In this document: positions 1-7,669 of the stretch, in pieces
Position numbering within the stretch: position 1 is the first letter of the stretch
Layout: each line of letters begins with the position of its first letter
Assembly (NCBI GenBank): GCA_020444775.1
Contig: JAGRHX010000823.1
Location: 1 to 14,356 of the forward strand
Direction of reading: 5' to 3'
Length of the DNA stretch: 14,356 nt
Source: Gammaproteobacteria bacterium
GTDB lineage: Bacteria > Pseudomonadota > Gammaproteobacteria > HK1
The notes under the pieces: generated by a model
The model's input: the letters and a program-made list of their open reading frames with translations, nothing else
The model's database searches: none
What the model was told of the DNA's origin: nothing
Program-made: the position numbers and the translations under genes

Positions 1-774
1 TTCGAGAAGCCGCGCACCACGGTCGGCTGGAAGGGTCTTATCAACGATCCGGATCTGGACGGCTCCTACAACATCAACAAGGGCCTGCGTGTGGCGCGCG
101 AGCTGTTGCTGTCGCTTCACGACTCGGGCATGCCGGCGGGTACCGAATTCCTCGATGTGGTCACGCCTCAGTACTTCGCTGACCTGGTCAGCTGGGGTGT
201 AATCGGCGCTCGCACCACCGAGAGCCAGATTCATCGCGAGCTCGCATCCGGCCTGTCCTGTCCGATCGGCTTCAAGAACGGTACCGATGGCACTGTGCAG
301 ATCGCCGTGGATGCGGTGCGCGCGGCACGCCATCCACATGCCTTTCTTGCACTGACCCAGGATGCCCGATCCGCCATCTTCCAGACGACGGGCAACGAGG
401 ACACCCACATCATCCTACGCGGTGGCACCGAGCCGAACTACGATGCCCGAAGTGTGGCCGAAGCCTGTGAGCAACTCTCAAAGGCCTCCCTTGAGCCAAA
501 GGTCATGGTCGATTTCAGCCACGCCAACAGCAGCAAGCAGCCGCAAAGACAAATGGTCGTGTGCGACGACATTTGCGCTCAGCTGCGACGAGGCGGTGAT
601 GAGATTTTCGGTGTGATGGTCGAAAGCCACATCGAAGCGGGCCGACAGGACGTGGTCGCCGGACAGCCGCTGGTCTACGGGCAGAGCATCACGGATGGTT
701 GCCTGGGTTGGCAGGACAGCGAGGCATTGCTGCGTAAGCTCGCTGCCGCAAGCGCCGCACGCCGCGCCACCTGA
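1..774 (+). CDS. aroG: Class I 3-deoxy-7-phosphoheptulonate (DAHP) synthase, AroG type, 5' partial
   Basis: Catalyses condensation of phosphoenolpyruvate and erythrose 4-phosphate to DAHP, the first step of the shikimate pathway, in the cytoplasm. The frame is open from base 1, so the gene starts outside the window; the GTG at 91 is an internal codon. The translation begins at FEKPRTTVGWKG, which in E. coli AroG lies near residue 95, so about the last 257 of roughly 350 residues are present. Visible class I signatures are ARTTESQ, the GFKNGTDG loop, DFSHANSSK (metal-ligand His), VMVESH (metal-ligand Glu) and SITDGCLGW (metal-ligand Asp). The N-terminal part that would help tell Phe-, Tyr- or Trp-sensitive isozymes apart is missing, so the aroF/G/H subtype is not certain. 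It converges on a minus-strand cluster that contains a class II DAHP synthase. Identity of the family is secure. Confidence 0.96.
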   Translation, partial: FEKPRTTVGWKGLINDPDLDGSYNINKGLRVARELLLSLHDSGMPAGTEFLDVVTPQYFADLVSWGVIGARTTESQIHRELASGLSCPIGFKNGTDGTVQIAVDAVRAARHPHAFLALTQDARSAIFQTTGNEDTHIILRGGTEPNYDARSVAEACEQLSKASLEPKVMVDFSHANSSKQPQRQMVVCDDICAQLRRGGDEIFGVMVESHIEAGRQDVVAGQPLVYGQSITDGCLGWQDSEALLRKLAAASAARRAT

Positions 775-783
775 TCCCACAAA

Positions 784-816
784 GCCCTGCCGCGACAACG
801 CCTGGCGCGGCAGGGC
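784..816. terminator. GC-rich hairpin between convergent genes
   Basis: Perfect 11-bp inverted repeat GCCCTGCCGCG (784-794) and CGCGGCAGGGC (806-816) with an 11-base loop. It begins 10 bases after the stop of the class I DAHP synthase gene and 31 bases past the stop of the minus-strand trm112-like gene. There is no real T run on the plus strand and only TTT on the minus strand, so it may work as a bidirectional terminator or as a 3' end stabiliser. Position between two convergent stops supports the call. Confidence 0.7.
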
Positions 817-846
817 TCCGCCAGCCATCGTGCGTTCAGGTGACGC

Positions 847-1113
847 TCACCAGCCAGGAACCTGATGGGCGGCGATGCCCGAGTCCTCCAGCAGAATGGG
901 TATATCGTCGTCGATGCGATACACCGTCCGACCATCGGCCGTGATGAGCGCCGCGCTCAACGGCTCCTTGACCGGCGTTCCGTCCCTATAGTCGATATCT
1001 CCCTGCGCGATCAGACGGTTCAGGGTTGCCAGGCGATCGGCACTGAGCTCCTTGAGCGGCGCCTTGGTGACCGGGCAGACGAGGATTTCCAGGAATTTCT
1101 TGTCAAGTGCCAT
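847..1113 (-). CDS. Trm112/YcaR-like small protein
   Basis: 88-residue protein of the Trm112-like family (COG2835; E. coli YcaR). It opens with [20 protein letters not shown] and carries a middle [10 protein letters not shown] stretch and the conserved end DDDIPILLE. Eukaryotic and archaeal Trm112 binds and activates several methyltransferases; the bacterial role is not settled. Only one cysteine (Cys13) is present where zinc-binding relatives have CPxC, and the second cysteine pair is absent, so zinc binding is unlikely. It is longer than YcaR (about 60 residues) because of extra residues in the middle. The ATG is preceded by GAGGGAG at good spacing and overlaps the end of the class II DAHP synthase gene by 11 bases, so it is the last gene of the cluster and probably translationally coupled. 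Confidence 0.85.
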   Translation of the reverse strand: MALDKKFLEILVCPVTKAPLKELSADRLATLNRLIAQGDIDYRDGTPVKEPLSAALITADGRTVYRIDDDIPILLEDSGIAAHQVPGW

Positions 1114-2491
1114 GCTGGCCAGCTCCCTCGGGTGCTCGACGTGCCTTTCGCAGCATATCGCCGATTCGGAACGCCAGCTCCAGGCTCTGACTGGCGTTCA
1201 AACGCGGATCGCATTGAGTGTGATAGCGATCGGCGAGATCGTGTTCGCTGATGGCCTGGGCGCCACCGGTGCATTCGGTCACGTTGCGGCCAGTCATCTC
1301 GACGTGGACCCCACCGGCATGTGTGCCCTCCGCGAGATGCACACTGAAGAAGGTCTCGACCTCGCGGAGGATCCGGTCGAAGTCACGGGTCTTGTAACCG
1401 CTTGCCAGCTTGGTCGTATTGGCGTGCATCGGATCACAAGACCAGACCACATGACGGCCTTCTCGCTCAACGTGTCGAACCAGGGCCGGCAAGCGCTCAC
1501 CAACCACATCCGCACCCATGCGGGTGATCACGCACAGGCGACCCGGTTCATTGTCGGGGTTGAGCAGATCGACCAGCTGCAACAGCTCGTCACCGCTCGC
1601 GCCCGGTCCGATCTTCACGCCGAGCGGATTGCCGATACCACGCAGGTACTCGACGTGTGCGCCATCCGGCTGGCGGGTACGCTCACCCAGCCAGAGCAGA
1701 TGCGCAGAGGTGTCATACCAGTCGCCGCTGACGGAATCGACCCGAGTCAACGCTTCCTCGTAGCCGAGCAGCAGCGCCTCATGCGAGGTGTAGAAGTCGG
1801 TCTGGGCAATCGCGGGTGTGGTCGCGCTGTTGATCCCACACGCCTCCATGAATGACAAGGCGTCGGTGATGCGGTCGGCCAGTTCGCTGTAGCGCTCACC
1901 CTGAGGGCTGTCGGCGACGAAGTCCATGTTCCAGCGATTCACCTCATGCAGGTCGGCATAGCCGCCCTGCGCGAACGCCCGTAGCAGGTTCAAGGTCGCA
2001 GCGGACTGACTGTAGGCACGTTCCATTCTGCCCGGGTCCGGAATCCGGCTGGCTTCGTCGAACTCCATCCCGTTTATTATATCGCCTCGATACGATGCCA
2101 GGGTCTTACCGGAAATCGTCTCTGTCGGCTCCGAGCGTGGCTTGGCAAATTGTCCGGCAAGCCGACTGACCTTCACCACCGGACAGGCCGCTCCATAGGT
2201 CAGGACAACGGCCATCTGGAGCAGCACCCTGAAAGTGTCGCGGATGTTGTTGGGGTGGAACTCGGCAAAACTCTCCGCGCAGTCACCGCCCTGAAGCAGG
2301 AATGCCCGCCCCAGTGCAACCTGGGCCAGCTGCGATTTCAATCGGCGGGCTTCACCGGCGAAGACCAGCGGCGGATAGCTGCGTAGCTGCGTTTCCACCT
2401 CCCCTAGTCGTTGTGTATCCGGGTAGTCGGGCATCTGCTGAGCGGGATACCGTCTCCAGCTGTCCGGTGTCCAGTCTTGGGTCTGATTCAC
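1103..2491 (-). CDS. Class II DAHP synthase (plant/Mycobacterium type)
   Basis: 462-residue class II 3-deoxy-7-phosphoheptulonate synthase, performing the same first shikimate reaction as the class I enzyme at 1-774 but from a separate sequence class. Family motifs are complete: GGDCAESF with metal-ligand Cys71, [14 protein letters not shown] with His356, [12 protein letters not shown] with Glu398 and [15 protein letters not shown] with Asp428. The motif usually written DPMHGN reads DPMHAN here. Length is close to the roughly 460 residues of the M. tuberculosis enzyme. The start codon is GTG (2489-2491); it overlaps the TGA of the upstream peptidase as GTGA, and a GGAG lies a short way upstream, so coupling is likely. 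Known class II enzymes vary in feedback control and some serve secondary metabolism (PhzC), but nothing here indicates a phenazine or similar cluster. Housekeeping or specialised role cannot be decided from sequence. Confidence 0.95.
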   Translation of the reverse strand: MNQTQDWTPDSWRRYPAQQMPDYPDTQRLGEVETQLRSYPPLVFAGEARRLKSQLAQVALGRAFLLQGGDCAESFAEFHPNNIRDTFRVLLQMAVVLTYGAACPVVKVSRLAGQFAKPRSEPTETISGKTLASYRGDIINGMEFDEASRIPDPGRMERAYSQSAATLNLLRAFAQGGYADLHEVNRWNMDFVADSPQGERYSELADRITDALSFMEACGINSATTPAIAQTDFYTSHEALLLGYEEALTRVDSVSGDWYDTSAHLLWLGERTRQPDGAHVEYLRGIGNPLGVKIGPGASGDELLQLVDLLNPDNEPGRLCVITRMGADVVGERLPALVRHVEREGRHVVWSCDPMHANTTKLASGYKTRDFDRILREVETFFSVHLAEGTHAGGVHVEMTGRNVTECTGGAQAISEHDLADRYHTQCDPRLNASQSLELAFRIGDMLRKARRAPEGAGQHGT

Positions 2492-3909
2492 GTTCTGGGG
2501 CGCTCCGGCTCGGTTTGAGAAACGGTCTCGTGGTGGTCGAAGTGAACAATCAGCATGCCGGCAAACTTCTTGTCGCGGTAGACTTCGATTCGATACATAT
2601 GGCCATCCACGTCGATGGAGAATTGTGGCTCGATGTCGCGTTGACTGATGAGCAGACCGGACTCGTCGATCCTGCCAGCGGCGCGAAAACCGATGACGTT
2701 GACGCGGTAATCGTTCTGGCCGAGCACGCGAAAGCTACGCTTCACCTCGACGATCGAGCCGAACGGCACCAGCCGATCGACCCCGTCCACCTCGAGGCTG
2801 ATCGCTCCCAGCTTGCGGTCATACTCCATATACTGTGGATAAAGCTGTGTGACCGAGCGATTGCCGTAACGCACACGCAGACCGTTGGGTTCGGGCAGCA
2901 CTGCGATCAGCGGGCTGCTGGCCTCGTACTCGAGATCCCGATCACGCTCCAGCGGAACGTAGCGCAACGCGGTGCGAGCCTTGCCCATGTCCAGCAACAG
3001 TCTGCGATCATAGAAAGCAACTCGCACGTTACTGTCCAGCACGCGTGAGATATGCTCCGGTGCCAGCTCGAAGTGCCGGGAGAATTGCAGTCCCAGGCGG
3101 TGCATGTAGGCCTCGAGCATACGCAGATGGTAGTAGACCCGCAGCGAGGTCCCGAGCGATTTACTGGCCTCCAGACCGACAGCCGGCTTGCCGTTGTTGA
3201 TGGCGAAGAAGGTCAAGGTCTTCGCCATCTCCATATCGCCTTCGCGGGTCCGAGTATTCTTCACGTGCAATCGATGCGCTGGTTCCATCAACACCTCGTT
3301 GACAGACGCGGCGACCGAATCCGCGAGTCCACCCAGATCGCCTCTATAGGTCGTGCGCAGCTCGCGTTGATCGATGATGATGCTCTGTCCCCAGCGCGCC
3401 GGGGAGCGCATGCGATCGATGAAACGAGGTCGGAAGAAACCGCTGCCGTCGTGCAGATTGAACACATAGCTCACTTCCGGCGCCGTGATGATCCGCTTGA
3501 TCCGTTCGACCCGGTCGAAGTCGGGATCGTCGCGCGCTGGTAGCGGGAACTTCCTGTTCATGTCGCCGTGCACGCCGCGTGAGCGCTGCAGGATGCTCGG
3601 GAAGTTGAGATTTGGCACCACCCAGAGCTGACCTCGTGCAACCGTGTAGTGGGTCAGCAACAGCGAGGCGGCGTTGAAGCCACCAGGCTCGTCACCCTGG
3701 ATACCACCAATCACCAGCAGCGTGGGCCCGGACTCATCTCCGACCACCTTACGCAGGGTGAAATCCAACACGCCCTTGAAAGGCGTCTCCGGCAGCGGGC
3801 CGGGCGAGACGGCACCGATCGGCGGCTGGGCCAAAGACGCGATCGACACGCAGCCCAGCAAGGCGCCTCCGGCAAGCGCACCGCGACGACGCAGCATCCA
3901 ACGCATCAT
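2488..3909 (-). CDS. M14/M99-family Csd4-like murein carboxypeptidase, exported
   Basis: 473-residue exported protein resembling the M99 branch of M14 metallocarboxypeptidases, whose studied members (Helicobacter Csd4, Campylobacter Pgp1) trim the peptidoglycan tripeptide and set helical shape. The zinc site is of the Csd4 kind, with Gln in place of the usual His: [10 protein letters not shown] gives Gln71 and Glu74, and FNLHDGSG gives His153. HGDMNRKFP (114-122) matches the substrate-binding Asn-Arg segment, and VGLEASK (Glu247) is the probable catalytic Glu. The beta-rich region after residue 290 fits the non-catalytic C-terminal domains of that family. The N-terminus is a signal peptide (RRR then a hydrophobic stretch); it contains LLGC at 17-20, so it could be a lipoprotein, or be cleaved after SLA. 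The start overlaps the yidD stop as ATGA; a second ATG follows directly. Substrate is inferred from family, not shown. Confidence 0.82.
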   Translation of the reverse strand: MMRWMLRRRGALAGGALLGCVSIASLAQPPIGAVSPGPLPETPFKGVLDFTLRKVVGDESGPTLLVIGGIQGDEPGGFNAASLLLTHYTVARGQLWVVPNLNFPSILQRSRGVHGDMNRKFPLPARDDPDFDRVERIKRIITAPEVSYVFNLHDGSGFFRPRFIDRMRSPARWGQSIIIDQRELRTTYRGDLGGLADSVAASVNEVLMEPAHRLHVKNTRTREGDMEMAKTLTFFAINNGKPAVGLEASKSLGTSLRVYYHLRMLEAYMHRLGLQFSRHFELAPEHISRVLDSNVRVAFYDRRLLLDMGKARTALRYVPLERDRDLEYEASSPLIAVLPEPNGLRVRYGNRSVTQLYPQYMEYDRKLGAISLEVDGVDRLVPFGSIVEVKRSFRVLGQNDYRVNVIGFRAAGRIDESGLLISQRDIEPQFSIDVDGHMYRIEVYRDKKFAGMLIVHFDHHETVSQTEPERPRT

Positions 3910-4262
3910 GAGGACGGCTCATCCATGCTCGCGGCCGCGCGATCGGCGCGCCCGGGAACCGGGTCGAAACCATGTCCGCCCCAGGGATGACAGCGGGTGA
4001 TACGCCGCAAGCCCAGCCACCCACCACGAAGCAAGCCGTGGGTGCGGATCGCCTCGCTCGCGTATTCCGAGCACGAGGGCACGAACCGGCAGCGAGGCCC
4101 CAGAAGCGGTGAGACCAACAGCCTGTAGGCCGCAATCAGGAACAGCACCGGCAAGGCCAGCAAGCGTCCACAGAGCCGCCAACCGTTGCGCCACCGCGGT
4201 GCATCCGTCACTGCTCGGGATGCGCCGCGACGGTGAACCACGCTCAATCCGCGCGCCGCCAT
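3906..4262 (-). CDS. yidD: YidD, membrane protein insertion efficiency factor
   Basis: YidD is a small inner-membrane-associated protein that assists YidC/Sec-dependent insertion of membrane proteins. The conserved core is intact: an amphipathic/hydrophobic segment [19 protein letters not shown], then [16 protein letters not shown], the [14 protein letters not shown] stretch, and [13 protein letters not shown]. It normally sits with rpmH, rnpA and yidC near the origin; here it lies instead between cysS and a murein peptidase gene. The listed ATG overlaps cysS by 19 bases. An in-frame GTG at 4239-4241, just past the cysS stop, would remove seven residues that are not conserved and is a reasonable alternative start. 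No strong Shine-Dalgarno decides between them. The stop overlaps the start of the next gene as ATGA. Confidence 0.93.
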   Translation of the reverse strand: MAARGLSVVHRRGASRAVTDAPRWRNGWRLCGRLLALPVLFLIAAYRLLVSPLLGPRCRFVPSCSEYASEAIRTHGLLRGGWLGLRRITRCHPWGGHGFDPVPGRADRAAASMDEPSS

Positions 4263-5629
4263 GTGGTGCCTGCCGGTCCGTCCTCCAGCGCGATTCCGCG
4301 CGCCAGCAATTGGTCCCGAATCCCATCGGCCCTGGCGAAATCACGTGCCTTGCGCGCCTCGGCGCGAGCCTCGATCAAGGCCTCGACGTCAGCGCTGTCA
4401 TCGGCCTGGCCCTGACGCGCCTGTTGCCACGCCGCATGGCTGGACTGGAGCAGCCCAAGCGCCTCGCCGGCCGCTCGTAGCCGGGCCTGCGCCGCACGCC
4501 GCTCGGCCTCGCCCTCGCTGGCCGCGACCGCCTGGGAGAGATCACGCAGACACTTGATCGCCAGAGGCGTGTTCAGATCATCATCGAGCGCAGCCTCCAC
4601 CGCCTCGGGCACCGGCGCGCGCTCGCCCGTGTCGCTGGACTCGACGTCCCCCCCCTCCAATGCCTGATACAGACGGTTCAGCAGCCGCTGGGCATTGCTG
4701 AGGGTCGTATCGGTCCAATCCAAGGGCTTGCGATAGTGGGTGCTCAGCAAAGCCAGACGGACCGCCTCACCCGGAGCCTGCTCGAGCAGGTCCTTGACCA
4801 ACAGCACGTTGCCGATCGATTTCGACATCTTCTCACTGTCGACGTTGACGAATCCGTTGTGCAGCCAGTAGCGCACGAACAGACGCCCATCATGCGCGCA
4901 GGTACTTTGCGCCAGCTCGTTCTCGTGATGCGGAAACTGCAGATCCGTTCCCCCACCGTGGATGTCGATGGTCTGACCTAGATGCTCCTCGCTCATCGCG
5001 CTGCATTCCAGATGCCAACCCGGCCGACCACGCCCCCACGGACTGTCCCAACCAGGCTGATCCGATGTGGATGGTTTCCAGAGCACGAAATCCGCGGGAT
5101 CCCGCTTGTAGGGCGCGACCTCCACTCGTGCACCGGCAATCATCTCGCGGCGGTCGCGTCCCGACAGTGCACCATATCCGGCGAAGGTGCCGACCTCGAA
5201 CAGCACGTGCCCGTCCGCCGCATACGCGTGCCCGGTCTGGATCAGACGCTCGATCATCGCGATCATCTGGGCAATATGCCGTGTCGCGCGCGGTTCTACG
5301 GTGGGCGCCAAGACCCCGAGCGCGCTCATGTCTTGATGATAGATATCGATGAACTCCTCGGTGACCACCGAGATGTCCACCTGGCGCTCCAGTGCCGCCT
5401 TGTTGATCTTGTCGTCCACATCCGTGATGTTGCGTGCGTAGACGACGTTGGGGTAACGCCGCGACAACAAGCGGAACAGCACGTCGAAGACGACAGCCGG
5501 ACGCGCGTTGCCGATATGCGGGTGGCTGTACACGGTCGGACCACACACGTACATGGTTACCCGTGTCGGATCGCCGGGCTCGAAGCGCTCCTTGCGCCGC
5601 GTCAGTGAGTTGTGCAGCTCCAGACTCAT
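4244..5629 (-). CDS. cysS: Cysteinyl-tRNA synthetase
   Basis: 461-residue class Ia aminoacyl-tRNA synthetase that charges tRNA-Cys with cysteine. The HIGH motif is HIGN at 38-41 inside [10 protein letters not shown], and KMSKS is at 267-271. The zinc site that selects cysteine is complete: Cys29, Cys209 (HLECSAMS), His234 and Glu238 (HHENELAQ), matching E. coli numbering almost exactly. [14 protein letters not shown] and WLHNGFVN are further family signatures. The C-terminal DALR-like anticodon region ends in [11 protein letters not shown], typical of the family. ATG at 5627-5629 is preceded by AGGGGA about nine bases upstream. It starts 30 bases after the hisI stop and overlaps yidD by 19 bases, so it is probably expressed with both. 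Length is normal and no lesion is seen. Confidence 0.97.
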   Translation of the reverse strand: MSLELHNSLTRRKERFEPGDPTRVTMYVCGPTVYSHPHIGNARPAVVFDVLFRLLSRRYPNVVYARNITDVDDKINKAALERQVDISVVTEEFIDIYHQDMSALGVLAPTVEPRATRHIAQMIAMIERLIQTGHAYAADGHVLFEVGTFAGYGALSGRDRREMIAGARVEVAPYKRDPADFVLWKPSTSDQPGWDSPWGRGRPGWHLECSAMSEEHLGQTIDIHGGGTDLQFPHHENELAQSTCAHDGRLFVRYWLHNGFVNVDSEKMSKSIGNVLLVKDLLEQAPGEAVRLALLSTHYRKPLDWTDTTLSNAQRLLNRLYQALEGGDVESSDTGERAPVPEAVEAALDDDLNTPLAIKCLRDLSQAVAASEGEAERRAAQARLRAAGEALGLLQSSHAAWQQARQGQADDSADVEALIEARAEARKARDFARADGIRDQLLARGIALEDGPAGTTWRRAD

Positions 5630-5659
5630 GCCGGACGTCCCCTGGCAGCGCGACCGGGC

Positions 5660-6148
5660 TCAGAGCTTGGTCGGATTCGGCGCATCACCGTAGACCTCTT
5701 GAGGATCGAAGACTCGCTCGGTCTCGGTGAAATACAGCTTCACCACGGACTCGGGCAAGGCCCCCTGACCTGTGGGGATCAATCGATAGAAGCACGATCG
5801 ATACCCGACATGACAGCTCGCGCCACCATCCACGCTGACCCGCAACCAGACGGTATCCTGGTCATCGTCCACGTACATCTCCTTGACGTGCTGGACGAAA
5901 CCGCTGGTGGCGCCCTTGTGCCAGAGCGTCTGACGACTGCGGCTGTAGTAATGCGCCTCGCCGGTCTCGATTGTCAGGCGTAGCGCTTGCGCGTTCATGT
6001 AGCCGTGCATCAGCAACTCACCGCTGTAGTAGTCGGTGGTGACCACGGGCAACAGACCATGCTCGTCGAACTTGGGGGCGAGCTCGTCGCCTTCCTCCAC
6101 CTGTTCGATGGACTTTCGAGGTGCGAAGCCCTGAATCGTGCCTGCCAT
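5660..6148 (-). CDS. hisI: Phosphoribosyl-AMP cyclohydrolase, stand-alone
   Basis: 162-residue HisI, which opens the adenine ring of phosphoribosyl-AMP to give ProFAR in histidine synthesis. Motifs are MNAQAL (51-56), [15 protein letters not shown] (69-83), the acidic metal motif DDDQD (94-98) and [14 protein letters not shown] (109-122) with Cys112 and Cys119. Many gammaproteobacterial enzymes are HisI-HisE fusions with a DCDxD motif; this one has no HisE domain and has Asp where the middle Cys of DCDxD would be. From memory, DDDQD with [11 protein letters not shown] is common in alphaproteobacterial stand-alone HisI. The protein is longer than the usual 110-135 residues at both ends. The ATG has a strong GAGGAG eight bases upstream. 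It is the first gene of the minus-strand cluster and lies away from other his genes in this window. Confidence 0.94.
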   Translation of the reverse strand: MAGTIQGFAPRKSIEQVEEGDELAPKFDEHGLLPVVTTDYYSGELLMHGYMNAQALRLTIETGEAHYYSRSRQTLWHKGATSGFVQHVKEMYVDDDQDTVWLRVSVDGGASCHVGYRSCFYRLIPTGQGALPESVVKLYFTETERVFDPQEVYGDAPNPTKL

Positions 6149-6180
6149 CGGTGCGACTCCTCGGATTCAAATAGACTATG

Positions 6181-6199
6181 GTACCAAGGTCTTGGTCCC
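6181..6199. repeat. Short dyad upstream of hisI, possible operator
   Basis: Inverted repeat ACCAAG (6183-6188) and CTTGGT (6191-6196) with a two-base centre, extending to GG/CC on the outside with one mismatch per arm. It lies 35-48 bases upstream of the hisI ATG, in the 238-base region between hisI and gmhB that should hold both divergent promoters. I see no convincing -35/-10 pair on either strand. It could be a regulator site or chance. Confidence 0.3.
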
Positions 6200-6386
6200 G
6201 CACCCATCGCCCATTCGCCGACGGCCGCCATGCCGGGTGCAGTACCACCGGTCGGCGCTGCAGAACCACCGGCTATCGGACCGGCGCGCGGGCGCTCGTC
6301 GAGCAGCGGGCCGGTACGCTACATGTGGCGGAGCCGAGCCAGAGTGAACCCACGCCGTCAGAATCGCTTCGCGGAGGTCGCTGAAG

Positions 6387-6959
6387 ATGCAGCTGGTGAT
6401 CCTGGATCGCGACGGAGTCATCAACGAGGACTCACCGAACCATATTCGCAGCGCCGACGAGTGGGTGCCGATCCGCGGCAGCCTGGAGGCCATCGCCCGA
6501 CTCCACCAGGCGGGCGTCAGGATAGTGGTCGCCACCAACCAACCCGGCATCAAACGACGCCTGTTCAGCGTCGAGTCGTTGAACGCCATCCACGGCAAGC
6601 TACATAGGATGGTCAGCGAGATTGGCGGACATATCGACGCAATCGTCTTCTGTCCGCACTCGGCGAAAGATGGCTGCGGCTGCAGGAAGCCCGAGCCGGG
6701 CATGCTCACGAGCGTCATGGAGCGGATGCATATCAATCCGGATTCGGTCACCTTCGTCGGCGACAAGGCCAGCGACGTGCAGGCCGCGCTGGCCGCCGGC
6801 GTACATCCTGTATTGGTCAGGAGCGGCCAGGGCGAGGCCAACCTGGAAGCGGCGCGGGCCTTGACGGATCTCGAGGTACACGACGATCTCAGCGCCTTCG
6901 TCGATCATTACCTGGTGGCACGGGGCGAGCGTTCGGCCACTACTCGTCGCGGCAGCTGA
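6387..6959 (+). CDS. gmhB: D-glycero-D-manno-heptose-1,7-bisphosphate 7-phosphatase
   Basis: 190-residue cytoplasmic HAD-superfamily phosphatase that removes the 7-phosphate of heptose bisphosphate on the way to ADP-heptose for the LPS inner core. HAD motif I is LDRDGVIN with Asp7 and Asp9; motif II is ATNQPG (49-54); the basic motif is RKPEPGM with Lys101; motif IV is VGDKASD with Asp126 and Asp130. The zinc ligands Cys89, His91, Cys97 and Cys99 are in FCPHSAKDGCGC, with a shorter loop than in E. coli GmhB. HAD phosphatases of the HisB-N group are the nearest alternative, but the zinc loop and length fit GmhB. ATG is preceded by GGAGG (6373-6377) nine bases upstream. It stands alone, divergent from hisI and convergent with the thioesterase gene; no neighbouring LPS gene is seen. 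Confidence 0.92.
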   Translation: MQLVILDRDGVINEDSPNHIRSADEWVPIRGSLEAIARLHQAGVRIVVATNQPGIKRRLFSVESLNAIHGKLHRMVSEIGGHIDAIVFCPHSAKDGCGCRKPEPGMLTSVMERMHINPDSVTFVGDKASDVQAALAAGVHPVLVRSGQGEANLEAARALTDLEVHDDLSAFVDHYLVARGERSATTRRGS

Positions 6960-7039
6960 ACGCACCACAAGCGACCTCGCTCCGGGCATACCACTCAAAG
7001 ACTCGTCGAGCAGCGCTTCATTACCCGACTATCGCTCGC

Positions 7040-7570
7040 TCAGACGAACAGGGCACGGCGCGAGGATGCGTCGGGCACGCGCATGACCCGTCCCGTATCC
7101 TCGGGCAAAGCCAGGTCGGCGTGTGCGCGCATCACCGAATCGATATGCTCGACCAATGGTGCTGGCATCCTGCCCACCCGGCGCGTCTGCATATCCATGT
7201 ACAGGCTGAGCGTCTCCGAGACGGCAGCCAGATAGCTGCCGTCCGCGTGATACATGCGGTGAAAGAAGTGGATTCGCTTCGGGTCGAAATCCAGCAACTG
7301 TGTCGTGATGAGCAGCCGGTCACCATCGTGGACCTCGCGCTTGTACACGACATGGGTTTCGGCGGCAAAGGTGGAGGCACGGTTCGCGCGACGAAACGCC
7401 TGGGTCAAACCCAAATGGTCGAAGAACACATCGGTCGCGTTGTCGAAGGCCAGCACGTAGTAGGCCATGTTCATGTGGCCGTTGAAATCACACCAAGATG
7501 TCTGCACCACCGCTTCGAATCGTTCCAGCGGTGCCAGCGTCGACGGCCTCCACGGCCCGTTCTCTTCCAA
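7040..7570 (-). CDS. Hotdog-fold acyl-CoA thioesterase (4HBT family)
   Basis: 176-residue protein of the 4-hydroxybenzoyl-CoA/YbgC-type thioesterase superfamily. The active-site segment TSWCDFNGHMNMAYY (29-43) has the Asp and the GHMN of the family, followed by ATDVFFDHLGL, TFAAETHVVYKREV and FDPKRIHFFHRMYHADG. From memory this pattern resembles the carnitine-pathway betainyl-CoA thioesterases (CdhB) and the thioesterase tail of carnitine dehydrogenase, but no carnitine gene is next to it, so the substrate is open. The start is TTG; no other usual start codon lies before the conserved core, and a GGGGGAG (7577-7583) sits six bases upstream. It ends convergent with gmhB across 80 bases in which I see no clear terminator. 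Confidence 0.85.
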   Translation of the reverse strand: MEENGPWRPSTLAPLERFEAVVQTSWCDFNGHMNMAYYVLAFDNATDVFFDHLGLTQAFRRANRASTFAAETHVVYKREVHDGDRLLITTQLLDFDPKRIHFFHRMYHADGSYLAAVSETLSLYMDMQTRRVGRMPAPLVEHIDSVMRAHADLALPEDTGRVMRVPDASSRRALFV

Positions 7571-7576
7571 GGCCTG

Positions 7577-7583
7577 CTCCCCC
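7577..7583 (-). promoter_or_regulatory. Ribosome binding site fixing a TTG start
   Basis: GGGGGAG on the minus strand, six bases from the TTG of the thioesterase gene. It is the main reason to accept the rare start codon. Confidence 0.7.
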
Positions 7584-7669
7584 TACCCGTTACCCTTCGA
7601 TCCGATCCGATACGGCATTGCGTTTCTTGCCTTCATCCCGGGGGCCTTCGCGAGCCTCACCCGCTCCGA

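Noticed and set aside
1052..1855. Plus-strand 267-residue open frame
   Set aside because: Lies antisense to the class II DAHP synthase, whose catalytic motifs are complete; the plus frame has no family features.
2302..3048. Plus-strand 248-residue open frame
   Set aside because: Antisense to the M99 peptidase and the start of the class II DAHP synthase gene; a GC-rich shadow frame.
6176..6841. Minus-strand 221-residue open frame
   Set aside because: Antisense to gmhB, whose HAD and zinc motifs are intact; the composition is not protein-like.
6960..7039. Possible terminator between gmhB and the thioesterase gene
   Set aside because: Only an imperfect GAGCAGCG/CGCTCGCTC pairing with a bulge and no T run.
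7599..7615. Short GATCC-type tandem repeat before the thioesterase gene
   Set aside because: Three 5-base units only, one imperfect; expected by chance in GC-rich DNA.
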